NCBI GenBank assembly: GCA_037043455.1
Contig: JAWPHD010011215.1
Coordinates: 21,912 to 85,911 of the forward strand
Reading direction: 5' to 3'
Length of the DNA stretch: 64,000 bases
Origin: Cyrtodaria siliqua
Taxonomy: Eukaryota; Mollusca; Bivalvia; Adapedonta; Hiatellidae
The notes beneath the pieces are model-generated. The model ran no database searches, was not told the origin of the DNA, and saw only the letters and a list, made by a program, of their open reading frames with translations. The translations under genes were made by a program, and so were the position numbers. This document shows, in pieces, positions 33,800-46,369 of the stretch; the stretch's first letter is position 1; every line of letters begins with the position of its first letter.

Positions 33800-34930
33800 T
33801 ATTATATAACATTTTATCTAATTCATAATCAGGACCAGTGCTGTCTCTGTCAGCATCTTATTGCGTTACTGGAACAAACTTTCATATACCCCCACATGAA
33901 CCTGCATTGATGATCAGTTACGATCGAGAGCAGGACAGACAGCTTACCTCTTACCGTTCTTTCGCGAAAAAACATGACTTTCACACACAATTTGCTCCCG
34001 ATTACAAAATAAGTATAAAATTTAACTACCACTTGTAATTTGGTTTACATTTCAAAACCCTACATGTATCAGCTTACTTTTGCTAGAATCACCGTTCCTT
34101 CTATGTTTCTATTGAATCTTGTTTACAAAAGTAACTTTAAAACTTGCGCCATATTTTTTTGACATCAAATCGTTTCGACCCCAAGCTTATTCGGCCCCTT
34201 AACATTTCGACCCATTGTGTTTTTTCGTAAGGAATCTACTTATTACCATCCGAGACTGTTTTTCAAATGTGTTTAAATAGGGAGATATGACGCCATTACC
34301 ATACAAAGTAGAACACTCAACAAAAAACAACATCTCACGAACCAAAAACACACTTTTTTGTTTTGTTTATAATTATCAAGTTTTTTTCAAACGAAGTCCC
34401 CGGCGTAAAAAGTGCCTGTGCCACAGGGGTACAAGTTTGTATATAGAGATGCTGCATGCTTTACAAAGACTTATATAGTGAAACAACTGAAACATCTTCT
34501 TCTCCGAAACCACAAGGCATACTGTAGAGCTCTCAGATATATCGCATGTTACATCAGCTTCTGGTCCTATTCCAGGTTTGTACCTAGAGAGAAAATCTGG
34601 CCCCACCCCGGGAGGCACAGTTTTACATATCTCTATATAGGCTAGTAGAATCCTCTGAAACTACAAGAGCCAGTGGTTTAATAAGCGTATGGTCCTTTGC
34701 AAAGTGTGTTCAAATGGCGACCATGGGAGTTATAGCTTGACCCGGCTAGCTCTAGCGTTGCCACACGGCATAATGGAATTTGTGCGTTAAAGGACAAATT
34801 ACTGTTATATAAGTGGCAGTGTAACATGTATTGTATAACATTCTGCAGGTGCAATTTATAACATGACACCTGCAACTCTAATCATCACTTCCTCTTCCTT
34901 CAGAAAATTGCATAGAACAAAAGGTTGCAA
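33800..34930. other. No feature recognised
   Basis: Several 60-80 codon frames overlap on both strands without conserved features. A GC-richer patch around 34,560-34,620 is unexplained. Confidence 0.45.
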
Positions 34931-34936
34931 TAATTT

Positions 34937-35262
34937 AAAGGGACACATGGCAATCTTGAATTTTTTAAAAACTCACGGCGTCCCGTTAGTTTTTCTCTTA
35001 ACTTGCATTTGTACAATCATTAATATTAATTGTTAGAATAGTTCAAAGCAAATTGTTTTTACATATTACTAACTTTTTATAATATTGCACCAACAATATA
35101 GTTTTAAATTTGGTAAAATAATGAAGAAAACTGAAATCTCAATTTTATATTTAATTATATGCAAGCAGTTTTAAAGTAAAAATGACGCAGAATAAGTAAA
35201 TCGAGGAGCAAATCTTAATGTTTGAATAAAACTCAAGATTGCCATGTGTCCCTTTAAACGTT
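34937..35262. mobile_element. MITE flanked by TTAA, ~320 bp
   Basis: Left TTAAAGGGACACATGGCAAT and right ATTGCCATGTGTCCCTTTAA are perfect inverted ends that continue as CTTGA on both sides. TTAA at both outer edges suggests piggyBac-type targeting (inference). Related pieces: 42,215-42,310 (left half) and 53,912-53,985 (short palindromic copy). Confidence 0.85.
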
Positions 35263-35279
35263 TAACGTCAATCTAAAAG

Positions 35280-36080
35280 CCCTTACGCCAGGCGTTAGAA
35301 GGAAGTTCCGGAGAAGACTCCAGAAAAGTCGCCAGAAAGGACACCAGCACCTCCAGTCGTGGACCCAGAGCTTATCAAGGAAGTGGTACGCCAGGTGACG
35401 CCGCAGTTGGTTGAGTCTCTCGGGGACATCCGGCGAGGCGTCGTTGTTCCTGAATCTGAGGGCTCATACGAAGGTACGAGTATGGAGAATGCTGTTTTAC
35501 CAGTATCGGTAACAAGGATTCATGATGAGTTGGGTTCCAACATTGGGCCTAGTTTATCAAGCAAACTAATAAAGGGGAGTACGTTGATCTTATTTACTCC
35601 TTTCCAAGCCCCATGAAGACAATTCAAAACATGTCTCTCTGATTTGATTTTTAATTTATATAAGTGTTTACACCTCCTTTCATCCAGAGGCAACGGCTGG
35701 TTTGTTAAAATACTTAAGTATTATTCTCTTGGGGGCCCAACGTTTTGGTGGTCTGGGTTGGAAATTATATGATGAGCAATACAGGTTGAAAAAAAACCGT
35801 AACCCATCTTCTTCTTGGGGTTTGGTTGATCAGGAACTATGGCTATTATACATGTTTTACACGCCTTCTACGCCCGTTCCAGGAGGTCAAGTATTTTGAC
35901 TACAATGCCAAGGGTTGGTGTAACAAGAATCCATGTAATTATCTTCATATATGTATGCAATGCTCGGGTTTCCACCCTTCTGTGCGTTGCAAAAGTAACG
36001 CTTTGCATTTAAATCAACATCAGCATAGTAATGTATTTATTTTTAGGGCAGGCGGCGGAAGCCAGAAAGGGGCACGTTAA
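35280..36080 (+). pseudogene. DIRS-type retrotransposon remnant: gag-like region
   Basis: An open stretch from 35,359 (MDPELIKEVVRQVTPQLVES) resembles gag-like ORFs of DIRS elements. Downstream, 35,916-35,990 encodes a cysteine pattern C-x4-C-x3-H-x-C-x2-C-x3-H-x4-C ending HPSVRC, the CCCH plus zinc-knuckle module typical of these gag proteins. Frames are interrupted between the two parts, so it is decayed. Confidence 0.7.
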
Positions 36081-36219
36081 CCCGTCCCCTGTGCCAAGCT
36101 ACCCAACACGTCCAGTCTATAGGTCAACTGATCCAGTTGGGGTTTCGCCAAGGCTCCAATTTAGAAATACCAACTCGCGTTAATACCCATTAAAATCAAA
36201 TTTCTGTGTAGAATTTTGG

Positions 36220-37087
36220 TGTTTTACCCCGATACAGACACCGCCAATGAATTGGTAAATGGTTTTGCTAATGGTTTTAGGTTGCATTATTCGGGACCTA
36301 GGCATTTTCAGATTGCCATAACCTAGTCTCTTTCATAAACAATGAAGCGGAATCTTTAAGCTAGTTTCTTCTAGGGCGTATGGCAGGGCCCTTTGTGAAT
36401 CAACCTTTTCAAAATATAAGAATATCTCCAGTCGGTCTGGTCCCGAAAAAAGACGGTAGTTCTCGGTTAATTCACCATTTGTCATACCCATGCGGTTCTG
36501 ATATTAATGATTTTATTGATCCAAATTTATGTAATGTTCAATATGCATCTTTTGACCAGGCCATTGAAATTATCAAGGGCCTGGCTAGGTAAAATGGACA
36601 TAAAGTCTGCTTTAGATTACTGCCAATAAATTATCTAGATTTTGAGTTGTTTGGCTTTAAAGTTATGGGGCAATTCTTCTACGATATGTGTCTTCCGATG
36701 GGATGTTCCCTTTTTTAAAAATTTGCAACTGCTCTTGAATGGGTAGTCAAACAACAGTCCAAATTAGACAGCGTTCGTCCGTCGGATGGGGACGTAAACC
36801 GGGCGGTCCCGTGTATCGGTCTATCAACCGAGCACGTTAAAGAACCATAGGAATCTATTCGATAATAAGAGTAGGGCAGGTTCCCGGATTCCTATGTATC
36901 CTTCCCTTCTCTCTGGGGCGGCTCTAAATAACCTGTACTGTGTTGATGAGCCGTTAAACAACATTCAATTCAATTCATTATTTAGATGACTTTCTTTTTG
37001 GCGGTAAAAAAGAATACTCACACTGTGCCTTGCTTATGGCTAATTTTGGTGATTTGTGCAATGTGCATGGACATTGGTGTTCCTATG
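36220..37087 (+). pseudogene. DIRS reverse transcriptase, broken
   Basis: Pieces in several frames: NGFANGFRLHYSGPR (36,262 region), then 36,380-36,592 with PVGLVPKKDGSSRLIHHLSYP and DINDFIDPNL, the hallmark of DIRS-group RT. The catalytic YLDD box is at 36,979-36,990 followed by FLFGG. Stops and frameshifts occur, and a SINE (36,770-36,975) sits between the finger/palm part and YLDD. Not functional. Confidence 0.85.
36770..36975 (+). mobile_element. SINE inserted in the DIRS reverse transcriptase
   Basis: CGTCCGTCGGATGGGGACGT, GCACGTTAAAGAACCATAGG and a tail AACATTCAATTCAATTC. Same body as 9,970-10,265. Confidence 0.75.
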
Positions 37088-37855
37088 AAATGTGGATGAT
37101 GTGATAACATGCCGAATTTAATTTAGAAATTATGTCTCGAGTGCCATTTTTATATAAATGTACAAGGCCTCGAAAAGCTTAGTGCAATTTTACTCTAAGA
37201 TGTTTTGTTTTTTATGTTAAATAAATTTGTCCATAGAATTGTACATTTATATAAAAATGGCACACGAGACATAATTTCTAAATTAAATTCGGCATGTTAT
37301 CACATCATCCACATTTCAAAGTCAATCATTGTAAAAAAAACAAGCTATTCTTTCAATGGCATGTACTTTCAAAATAATCTCAATGCTATAGTATGGTGGC
37401 ACTGACGGGTTTTAATTGTCAAACTATTATAAATGGCAACTATATTTTTGGATGTATTAAACACAACTGAGTGACTGTTGTGAATAGAAACATGGCAACA
37501 CAAGAGTAATTTATTATTATATTCCTATAAAAACAGCACAAACTAAATAATAACATATGAATCCGATAAAATTACCTGTTTATCCGAATGTTTCACCATA
37601 CAGCATGTTTCAATTTACATCATGTGCGTGTGTTGAAGGCACATGGCGTATAAAGAAAATCTTCATTTTTAACAATGGTGTACTTCGAATTTTGGATGAT
37701 GTGATAACATGGCTTACTTTATTTAGCAATGATGTCTCGTGTGCCATTTTTAGATAAATGGACAATTCTATGGACAAATTTATTTAACATAAAAACAAAA
37801 CATCTTAGAGTAAACTTGCACTAAACTTTTCGAATATAAAGGGCACTATTTCTGC
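37088..37855. mobile_element. Foldback insertion between DIRS RT and RNase H
   Basis: 37,091-37,165 (ATGTGGATGATGTGATAACA and on) and 37,238-37,313 are perfect inverse copies (about 75-bp arms) around a loop. A third copy of the arm appears at 37,690-37,850 together with the loop sequence in inverse order (ATGGACAATTCTATGGACAA). The host element resumes at about 37,855. Confidence 0.75.
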
Positions 37856-38038
37856 CAAATAAATATCGTTTCTGATATTATGTTCACATCAATAGTGTTG
37901 CATTAATGTCGTCTATTATATCATTGACAATTTTCTTGCCTATAATATGCATTTGGATGAAACTTTCAATTAACCATACCCCATCCATTTTGGATTTTCT
38001 TTTCAAAGATGGCTGACCAATAGCCCTTAACATTTATT

Positions 38039-38345
38039 TTGGGGAAGAAGAAGAAGGTCACTCTCAAGTCTCTACAGTCTCTTGCTGGCTCACTGGATTT
38101 TTGCGCACGTGCAATACCAGCGGCTCGTGCATTTTGTAGGCGTTTTTATGACGCAATGTCGCGTGCAGCACAACCACATCACTTCATTAGAGTGTCAAAA
38201 CCAATGAAAGAAGATGCAAGAATGTGTTTAATATTTCTCGATTGTTTTAATGGCTACTGTTATTTCCCGGATTCAGTTTGGACCAGCAATTTCGGCTTGC
38301 ATCTTTTTACTGACTCTGCGGGCAATGCTGATTTGGGGTGTGCTT
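38039..38345 (+). pseudogene. DIRS RNase H domain, truncated
   Basis: Open from 38,039: TLKSLQSLAGSLDFCARAIP, a PHHFIRVSK stretch, and LHLFTDSAGNADLGCAF with the catalytic aspartate of the TDSAG motif. It then breaks down into a GCGGAATTCG short tandem. No tyrosine recombinase ORF follows, so the element is 3'-truncated. Confidence 0.85.
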
Positions 38346-38934
38346 TTCGGAGTGCGGCATGCGGAATTCGAAATGCGGAATTCGGAATGCGGAAGTCAAG
38401 AAATAGAAGTGAAATAAATGTGTGCCAAATGGGCCGAACGACATGGTAGGTACGTGCGAGGTATCGTAGGTATATAACCATGATACTGGTGGAATGGGAA
38501 TCGTGGTATTTGCAACAAACCAGCCACTCAATATTCAATCAATATTGAACATTGATTGTCCCTCAATAGCGGACTGTTTAGTGTACACAGATGTAACATA
38601 GGCGTAGGAATAGGGGTTGGGTGCAGGAGAGGGTCAGCCCCCACACACAACCCGCCAATAAGTTAATAGGGTTGGGGATGAGGGAAATTATATTTTGGAT
38701 TTTTTTGTGGGGTGGGAGTGGATGGGTGTGGGGTAAAGGAAAACCATCCAGGGAGATATTTTCGAGATTTTGTTATATTAAGAAATATATCCATGTGAAT
38801 ATTTTGCAGATTTTTTAGGGCATAGGACAGTTAGGGTTATGTTTGAAACGCTTTTGCAAGGTTAGTGTTTGTTTGATTGTGTAAGAAAGGGATTTCCAGT
38901 AGGGTTTCTTTTAGATAACCTCTGAAGCTTCATT

Positions 38935-39540
38935 ATATGGATATTTCCAAAATTATTAATATTTTTCTGCTCTGTCGTTCTACAATACCATCCCCCTCAC
39001 TTTTCCAAAATTGCAATAACCTTCAGCTCGGTCTTTATTAAATCCCTGGCATAAGTCGTTCTACAACACCATCCCCCTCACTTTCCCAAAATTGTAATTA
39101 CGTTCAGCTCGGTCTATATTAAATCCCTGGCATAGGTCGTCCTACAACACCAATCCCCTCACTTTTCCAAAATAATAATTACGTTCAGCTCGGTCTTTAT
39201 TAAATCCCTGGCATATGTCGTCCTACAACACCAATCCCCTCACTTTTCCAAAATTGTAATTACGTTCAGCTCGGTCTATATTAAATCCCTGGCATAGGTC
39301 GTTCTACAACACCATCCCCACCCCTATTTTTCCAAAATTGTAATTACGTTCAGCTCGGTCTTTATTAAATCCCTAACATAGGTCGTTCTACAATACCATC
39401 CCCCTCACTTTTCCAAAATTGTAATTACCTTCAGCTCGGTCTTTATTAAATCCCTGGCATAGGTCGTTCTACAACACCATCACCCTCACTTTTCCAAAAT
39501 TGTAATTACTTTCAGGTCGGTCTTTATTAAATCACAAACA
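38935..39540. repeat. ~85-bp minisatellite, seven units
   Basis: Units contain GTCGTTCTACAACACCATCC, CCCTCACTTTTCCAAAATTG, ACGTTCAGCTCGGTCT and ATTAAATCCCTGGCATA. 38,345-38,935 holds nothing recognised apart from a GT-rich patch at 38,600-38,740. Confidence 0.92.
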
Positions 39541-39599
39541 CTTGTTTTTATTTTTATTTTTTGTTTTTTTGGGGGTTTTTTTGTGTGTTTTTTCAGTCA

Positions 39600-39930
39600 C
39601 CAGTGCGGTGACCCATTTATTCTCCCCGTAATTTGGCATGTTGTGGGTCGGGGAGGACCTTCCCACAGCAAGCCTTGCAAACAAATATATATACAACTGT
39701 TTATATATATATTATACTATTTGACGGTTCATATAATAAAATATGTAGTCTTTACGATTCTTACGGATGGCGGGAGGTGTACAGTACTGGTTCTTCCCAG
39801 GAAAGGTGGGTGGACTACCTCCACCACAAAAAAATCGACCGTCATGTATAACCTTACATGTGTTGAAAATGACGTAATACACCATACAAAAAAACAAACA
39901 AACAAACAAACATACAAACAAACTTTACTA
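39600..39930 (+). mobile_element. SINE body with (CAAA)n tail
   Basis: GATGGCGGGAGGTGTACAGT, ACTGGTTCTTCCCAGGAAAG, then CTACCTCCACCAC and TACATGTGTTGAAAATGACG, ending in CAAACAAACAAACA. The head is missing or replaced. Same family as 54,005-54,245 and 60,325-61,495. Confidence 0.75.
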
Positions 39931-40194
39931 TTTTTTTAAAAATTGAATTGTATGTGTTTTATTATATTACATTTTATCACATAACTTACGGTGTGGGAAT
40001 GTAATAACGCCATACTATATTTTCGATATTCCGCCAGTGATGTAACGATGCACGCGCTGTCAAAAAAACGACAATGACTATGATTCAATACATTCCCACG
40101 TTCTATGGCGTTGTCGTGTCTTAAAAGGACAGACACATGCAATAAAAAAATTATGTGTGAGTTATGTGATAAATATAATCTAACGTTCATTCTC

Positions 40195-40315
40195 ATTCAT
40201 ACTTGAATTTATTAAACGAGTTAGCAAAAATGATATAATGCTCGGTAAGAGACTCGCGTTATATCATTTGTACCATCTCGTTTAATAAATTCAATAATGA
40301 ATGAGCACTCATGTA
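40195..40315. mobile_element. Foldback MITE, family B, compact copy
   Basis: CATTCATACTTGAATTTATT with AAACGAGTT at left and CTCGTTTAATAAATTCAA with TAATGAATG at right, loop containing GACTCGCGTTATATCATT. Nearly the whole 120 bp is palindromic. Confidence 0.8.
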
Positions 40316-40739
40316 AGATCCTCTATATAGACATTTGTATGAAAAAACACTACAGAGTAAGGTACTTTGGTTTTACGGATACAAGATAGAACAAAATATT
40401 AAAGAAAAAAAAGAGTTTTAGTTCTTAATGTTCTCTCCTACCGTGAGTCCTACGTGGCCACATGTCTTACCTAGCTTAATTGTTAATGTATATGTCAGAC
40501 AGTGTCAGATTCTTGGGCAGAATAAAACCAAAAACACAAATTGTAGTAGTGAACTCCTCGCATGTTTATACAAGACAATTATTTAAAAAAGTTCATATAT
40601 TTGTTCCATTTTTTTTCAAATAGTTCGAAAGCATTGTTTTGTGTTGCTATACATTCTAAATTGAAAAAAAAGGTTTTCCTATTTTTGAATGCCGCTATTG
40701 ACAGTTTACTTTGTAAATGTTTGGTACTGAAAATATAAT

Positions 40740-41420
40740 ATTTCATTTAGAGTAGTATGTACAAGTCGGCTGGTGTTAATGTGTTACCAATGTTAAAAAT
40801 AAATGATTCTTCCGTCAAATTTAAACATACGTCATTACTGGACAACCAACTGTTTAATTTACTAAGTACAGATTGCGTTTCAGGACAATTCCAAAGCATA
40901 TCAATTAATGTTTCCTCTTGTTGACAATCCTTGCACAATGAACTATCAATGATGTTAATTTTGCGTATAAATCGTCTAGTTGGAAGTATTCTATGATTTA
41001 CCCGTACTTGAAACCATTGTAATGTTGCCATTACGTGTTCACGCCTTAATTCCATTAAGTGATGGGAAAGCTTATATTAGCAGTGTTTTGTAACGGATAT
41101 TTTTCGGCAATAAAACACGTTTAAAAACAATTTTAATGAAAAAATACTATAACCTCTTTAAAATTACCTATTAAAAGTTTCAATATTACAATATGCACTT
41201 TTTAAGCCAAAATTAACGTTTTATTTCATACCCCAGCCAACCCCGTTTTCGCTTCTTGGAGAAGTGGTTGGATGGGGTATGAAAGTTAATACTCGGACCA
41301 CGTAATGACTTGCTGAGGTAGGTATATATCATTCCATGTTTCTTCCTCTGTATTAAAATTTTTCTCCCATTTGAGGACTGAAGTTGGTTTACTGGGGTTT
41401 TGGTTAAGAATATTGTACAG
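40740..41420 (-). pseudogene. LINE 3' end (C-terminal RT-associated zinc-finger region)
   Basis: 40,747-41,055 encodes LQWFQVRVNHRILPTRRF and CKDCQQEETLIDMLWNCPET, a C-x2-C...W-x-C pattern typical of the C-terminal end of many mollusc LINEs. Upstream (41,210-41,420) in shifted frames are pieces of the preceding segment (GEETWNDIY-like). A hairpin with CATACCCCAGCCAACCCC lies at 41,229-41,282. Confidence 0.7.
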
Positions 41421-42210
41421 ATCCCGAGATCCATTTTGCTATTAAGAAATGTATACATATTGAAAGGAAGAATTGGATATCGATTTTGTGGGAATATTTT
41501 TCCTAATATAAGTTTTTCCTATATAAACACTTCTGCGACTAGGAATATCACAACCCTTATTTTATGGAGATGTGATATATAGACTTCGAAAGTTAAAGGG
41601 ATCTGGCGGGTTTCCTGACCATTTTATAAAATTAATCAGGAAGTTCGTCAGAAAAGAGTACGAAACCTTAATATTACAACGCACTGCATGTTTACTGATT
41701 GACCCACTCTACAGTCAGTCACTACGATTCACCTTTCCCCTGTGCGATGACAACCTCTTGGGACTCTATGATTGCACCTTACTGAAACCCCAACAGAGGG
41801 AGGTAGGTGCATGAGCTTTCGTCCCTCGTTTTTTTTGGTAGTACCCTAGATTGGTTTTATCTTTGGCTGCAACTGCTGTGGTTGTTCAGTACAATTCTGG
41901 ATACATCCTGAGATGTTTCTTATTGCCGGAGCAGGCTCCGGAGCAGGCTCCGGCTATATTTATCCCGGTCTCAGAAAGCTGCTATGGGTGTTGGACTGTA
42001 TATCAACGTCATTTTACTGTTCATAAAACAACTGTATTCTAGTAAGAATACCGGGACGCAGTCAGATTGGTATACAGGCATTTTATGGGTATTCTACTAC
42101 TTGAATTAGGTATCAGTTTCAGGGATACAGTCTATACATCTTTCTCAGCATACGAATACAGCTGATTCCAAATCGTTATCGTCACTGATTATTGATTGAT
42201 GTTAACCTTT
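41420..42210. other. No feature recognised
   Basis: Contains GCAGGCTCCGGAGCAGGCTC (a short tandem) near 41,930 but no exon or repeat I can name. Confidence 0.45.
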
Positions 42211-42214
42211 ATTA

Positions 42215-42310
42215 ATGGGACAAACGGCAATCTTGACGGCGATTTTTTAAAAGCTCGCGGCGCCCCGTTAGTTTTTCTACATAATTTGCATTTGTTCAAT
42301 ACTTAATATT
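42215..42310. mobile_element. Left half of the TTAA MITE family
   Basis: TTAATGGGACAAACGGCAAT and CGGCGCCCCGTTAGTTTTTC match the left side of the element at 34,937 (CGGCGTCCCGTTAGTTTTTC). Confidence 0.7.
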
Positions 42311-43630
42311 AATTATGAGAATAATATAAAGAAAATTGTGTTATTAATATTACTAACTGTTTGTGTGTAAAGTTATATAGGTATATCTTTTTAGTTTTGT
42401 CTGATTTTAAAATAAGCAACACCTCTTCAATCATTAAACAGAGTTGATGACATTTTAACTGAAGCATCTTCTAAAGAGTTTGAATAGGTCTGTTCCACTG
42501 CTACTTATTCTTATGAACTACTAATCAGATTTCAATAATAGCAAACATCTAACATTAAACCCTCTCTTTTTATGTAAATTTACATTGCTAAAACTGAGAT
42601 TACCTTCACAGATGCTCCAATTGATATTATATTATCATTAAGTTGTCTTTTTGTTTATAACTATTATAATTAAGTTACCAGTTCTTCATATTCTAACCAT
42701 GATCTTTTCCCAATTCCTTACATTCTAATCATGAAACAACATTCTATTTAGTGATCCAATATACTATTTCAGATGTCTATCATATTCATATTATAACATT
42801 TTGCAACACAGATGCCATAATTAAAAACATGTTCATTTTGTCTCATGATGATTAGTGTATCTAGTGCCTAAATCTCTTAAAAACATGTTCATTTTGTCTC
42901 ATGATGACTAGTTTATCTAGTGCTCAAATATTTCGTGATAAATGTGTGCTTTGATTGTTGACAATTACAAATAAAAAAATTCTAACATCTACACACTGTT
43001 TTCTGATGTAACTGTTCTGACCGGCTTGTGATACTATGTATCACTGTTTTCTTGTTTTGTATTTTATATAGCTTTACAACAACATATTATTATTTCTTTT
43101 GTTAGTTTCTCTGGATGTGGACTTTATTGTAAGAGAATTCCTGTTGATGGGATGTAGTTATGTTAACACTGTCTTGTCTATTTGGCCGCTGAAGACAGGA
43201 TAATAGTGAGGGTTGTGTGTGTAAAATCGATTCAAGCTAACCTTTAGACCTTATTGCCTACTGATCGTTCCAAGTCGGTAACCCTGTCTTCACCACCTTT
43301 CTATTGTATTTTGTTTTTTTCATTGTATAATTAATTAAATATTGCTCCTTGTTTGTAGTACAGTGCGGACCTACGATTTGGACGCTGGCTGGCATACCAT
43401 TGGCCTCGGGGTTTACAGCGGACATGTATGTATAAGCCGGACTGAATCCCAACAGACGAATAACCGGGAATATAGGTCCTATACCTATAACTCAAGAAGA
43501 CAGAGGTAACTTATTTGAGTACAGTATAGATTTGTGAGTCATCAATACGTGGACAGTTATAGAGTTTTTCAGCCGTCGTGATGATGATCTGTATTGAAAA
43601 AAGGTTCATGCATGGGTACATAATTATAGT
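42310..43630. other. AT-rich stretch, one short duplication only
   Basis: AACATGTTCATTTTGTCTCA with ATGATGA(T/C)TAGT and ATCTAGTGC occurs twice at 42,826-42,945. Otherwise nothing recognised. Confidence 0.5.
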
Positions 43631-43635
43631 GCTTA

Positions 43636-45520
43636 AAGAAACAAGAGGCCCAAGGGGGCTGTATCGCTCTACTTGCTATATGGAGTCTGTGGTACGGAGT
43701 GGGTGGGATGTGTGTGGGGTGGGAGGGATAAATTAGTTGTTGTTGCAATAATGACAAAACCCTTTGCCCTGCACTGAGCAAAATGGCAGTCCAACATATA
43801 TATTTCTGCAAGTTCCTCAAATTGTACCTATGTAGAGGGGCCGCTTACACAGGAGGACAAATCCCGTTTTATATATGTTGTGCCTCGAGTCCATAAATGA
43901 CCATAGCAAGTTAGAATTAAATGCATTCACATCTGGACAAGATATGCATTTTTTACCTGATTACCCACTAGAGAGTCCCAGGGGATGGAGCAAAACCGAC
44001 AACCTATTATGCATCTGTACATCCTTAACTAAGAAATACACCACACACGAACTTGAAATCTCACAGTAGAGGGAGTTAGCGTCACAAGGCGGAAACTTCG
44101 TAATAGTGAATTACTGCAAGTTCCTAAAGTTGTATCCAGATCAGTAGAGGGGCGCTTTATGCAGGAGGTGAAACCCGTTTTATATACTCCCTAAATGACC
44201 ATACCAAATTAGAATCAAACGAATTCACATTTGGACACGATAAGCGGTTTGTGTGCGTGTGTTTGTTTGCTGGATTATGCCCCTAGGGGGTCCCAGTGGA
44301 TGGAACCAAAATACCAAATCTTATTGCGCATATACCCACCCTTTACTAAGAAACACCACCCATGAACTTGCTGTCTCAAAGGTATAGAAGAAGTTAGCGT
44401 CACAAGGCAGAAACTATGTAATAGTAAATTACAGTAAGTTCCCCAAAGTTGTACCAGTGTAGAGGAGCCGCTTTATGCAGGAGGTCAAAACCTGTTTTAT
44501 ATACGTTGTGCCTCGAGTCCATCAATGACCATACCACATTTGAATCATTATCATTCACATTTGGACAAGATATGCATTTTGTGTGACTTTTGACCCTATT
44601 ACCCACTAGGGGGCCCTAGTGAGTGAAGCAAAAGTCCATGACCGTATTATGCATCTACACATCCTAGCTAAGTAAAACACCATACAACAACTTTAAATCT
44701 AAAAGTGTATAGAAGAGTAAGTGTCATAAGGCCGAAACTCTGAAAAAGTAAATTACTTCAAGTTTTCGTTGTACCCTTGTAGAGGGACTCCTTTACACAG
44801 GAGTGCAAAAACCATTTTATAAATGTTGTGCCTCTTGTTCCTAAATGACCATACCAAAATGTGAATCAAATACATTCACATTTGGACAAGATATGCAGTT
44901 GTTGTGTGTTTTTTTTAATCTGATTTCCCTCTATGGAGCCCCGAGGATGGACCCACCTTTGAAACTTATTGCGCATCTACAAAGTCTTAATTAAGAAATA
45001 CACCAAACGTGAACTTGAAATCTCAAATGGTATATAAGAAATTAACGTCACAAGCCCGAAACTCGAAGTAAATTACTGCAAGTTCCCCAAGTTGTACCCC
45101 TATAGAGGGGGCCCTTTATGCTGGATGTCAAAACCAGTTTTATATATGTTGTGACTGGAGTCCCTAAATGACCATACCAAATTAGAATCGTAACCATTTA
45201 CATCTGGACAAGATGAGTATTTGTTTTGCTATTTTGGACCCAATTACCACCCCACACTAACCGGGGCCCAGTAGAGCCAAAATATCCAAGACCTTATTGC
45301 GCATTTACACATTCTAACCAAGAAGTACATCAAACATGAACTTGAGATCTCAAACGGTATAGAAGGAGTTAGCGTCACAAGGCCGAAACTCTGTAATAGT
45401 AAATTACTGCGAGCTACTCAAATTGTGTTGTGCCTTGAGTCCCTAAATGTCCATACAAAATTAGAATCAAATCCATTCACATTTGGACAAGATATGTATA
45501 AGAGAGTCATACAATTAAAA
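43636..45520. repeat. Element with ~310-bp tandem units, about six copies
   Basis: Opens AACAAGAGGCCCAAGGGGGC. Units are marked by GTTGTGCCTCGAGTCC near 43,879, 44,505, 44,826, 45,148 (variant) and 45,426, with GGAGTTAGCGTCACAAGGC and CACATTTGGACAAGATATG in each. Divergence between units is moderate. Confidence 0.8.
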
Positions 45521-45529
45521 ACAAAGAGT

Positions 45530-46010
45530 TAGCCCCAGTGGGATTTGAACCCACGACCGCAGGTTCTCAATATAGCAAATTGCATATTTAAAAAAATCAA
45601 GGGCCATACGTCTGTTGTTACCGGTCCGATCCGGCTAGTTTTCGAACTTGTCCGACCTTTCGTTGATATCAACAATCAGGCAAAAGTTGGTAAAGATCAA
45701 ATAATAAATGTGCTAGAGTGTTCACAAGGCAGAAAATGGCCTTTTTTTCCCGGAAAAAGACAAGGGCCATAATCCGATCTGACTGGTTTTCGAACTTGTC
45801 CAAGGTTTCATTGATGAATTAACAATCTGTGCAAGTTTGGTAAAGACAAAAAAAAGGAAGGTGTTAGAGTTCACAAGGCAGACTATGGCATTTTTCAATA
45901 AAACAAGCGATTCTGGTGTTACCAATTCTATATAGCTGATTTTCGAACTTGTCCGATGTTACATTGATACAAATACCTTGACACAGTTTGATAAATATCA
46001 CATACATATG
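45530..46010. repeat. tRNA-like SINE head remnant and CAAGGGCCATA units
   Basis: GTGGGATTTGAACCCACGAC reads as a B box on the minus strand. It is followed by three diverged units with CCGATCCGGCTAGTTTTCGA and ACTTGTCCGACC, shared with 13,330-14,100. Confidence 0.6.
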
Positions 46011-46157
46011 AAGGTGTACACGACGGGCAACACGTCATCCCTTTGGCCGGTAGAGCTGAAACGTGTTTTCCAAAACGAAAATCGAGTGGAAGCACCTAGA
46101 AGGTAGTACGGTGTGCTACAAGTCATCCTAGATCTGCTACAAGTCAACATATGTATG

Positions 46158-46348
46158 TAATGGTGTGGTGTTGTGTTGTGTTGTGTTGTGTTGTGTTGTG
46201 TTGTGCTGTGCTGTGTTGTGTGGTGTGGTGTGGTGTGGTGTGGTGTGGTGTGGTGTTTGTTGTGTTGTGTTGTGTTGTGTTGTGTGGTGTGGTGTGGTGT
46301 GATGTGGTGTGGTGTCTTGCGGTGTGGTGTGGTGGTGTGGTGATGTAA
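46158..46348. repeat. TTGTG/TGTGG pentanucleotide array
   Basis: Runs of TTGTG and GTGGT with almost no C on the plus strand, about 190 bp, directly before the 37-bp array. Open frames on both strands are artefacts of composition. Confidence 0.95.
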
Positions 46349-46369
46349 TGTGATGCATTTATGCATGTA

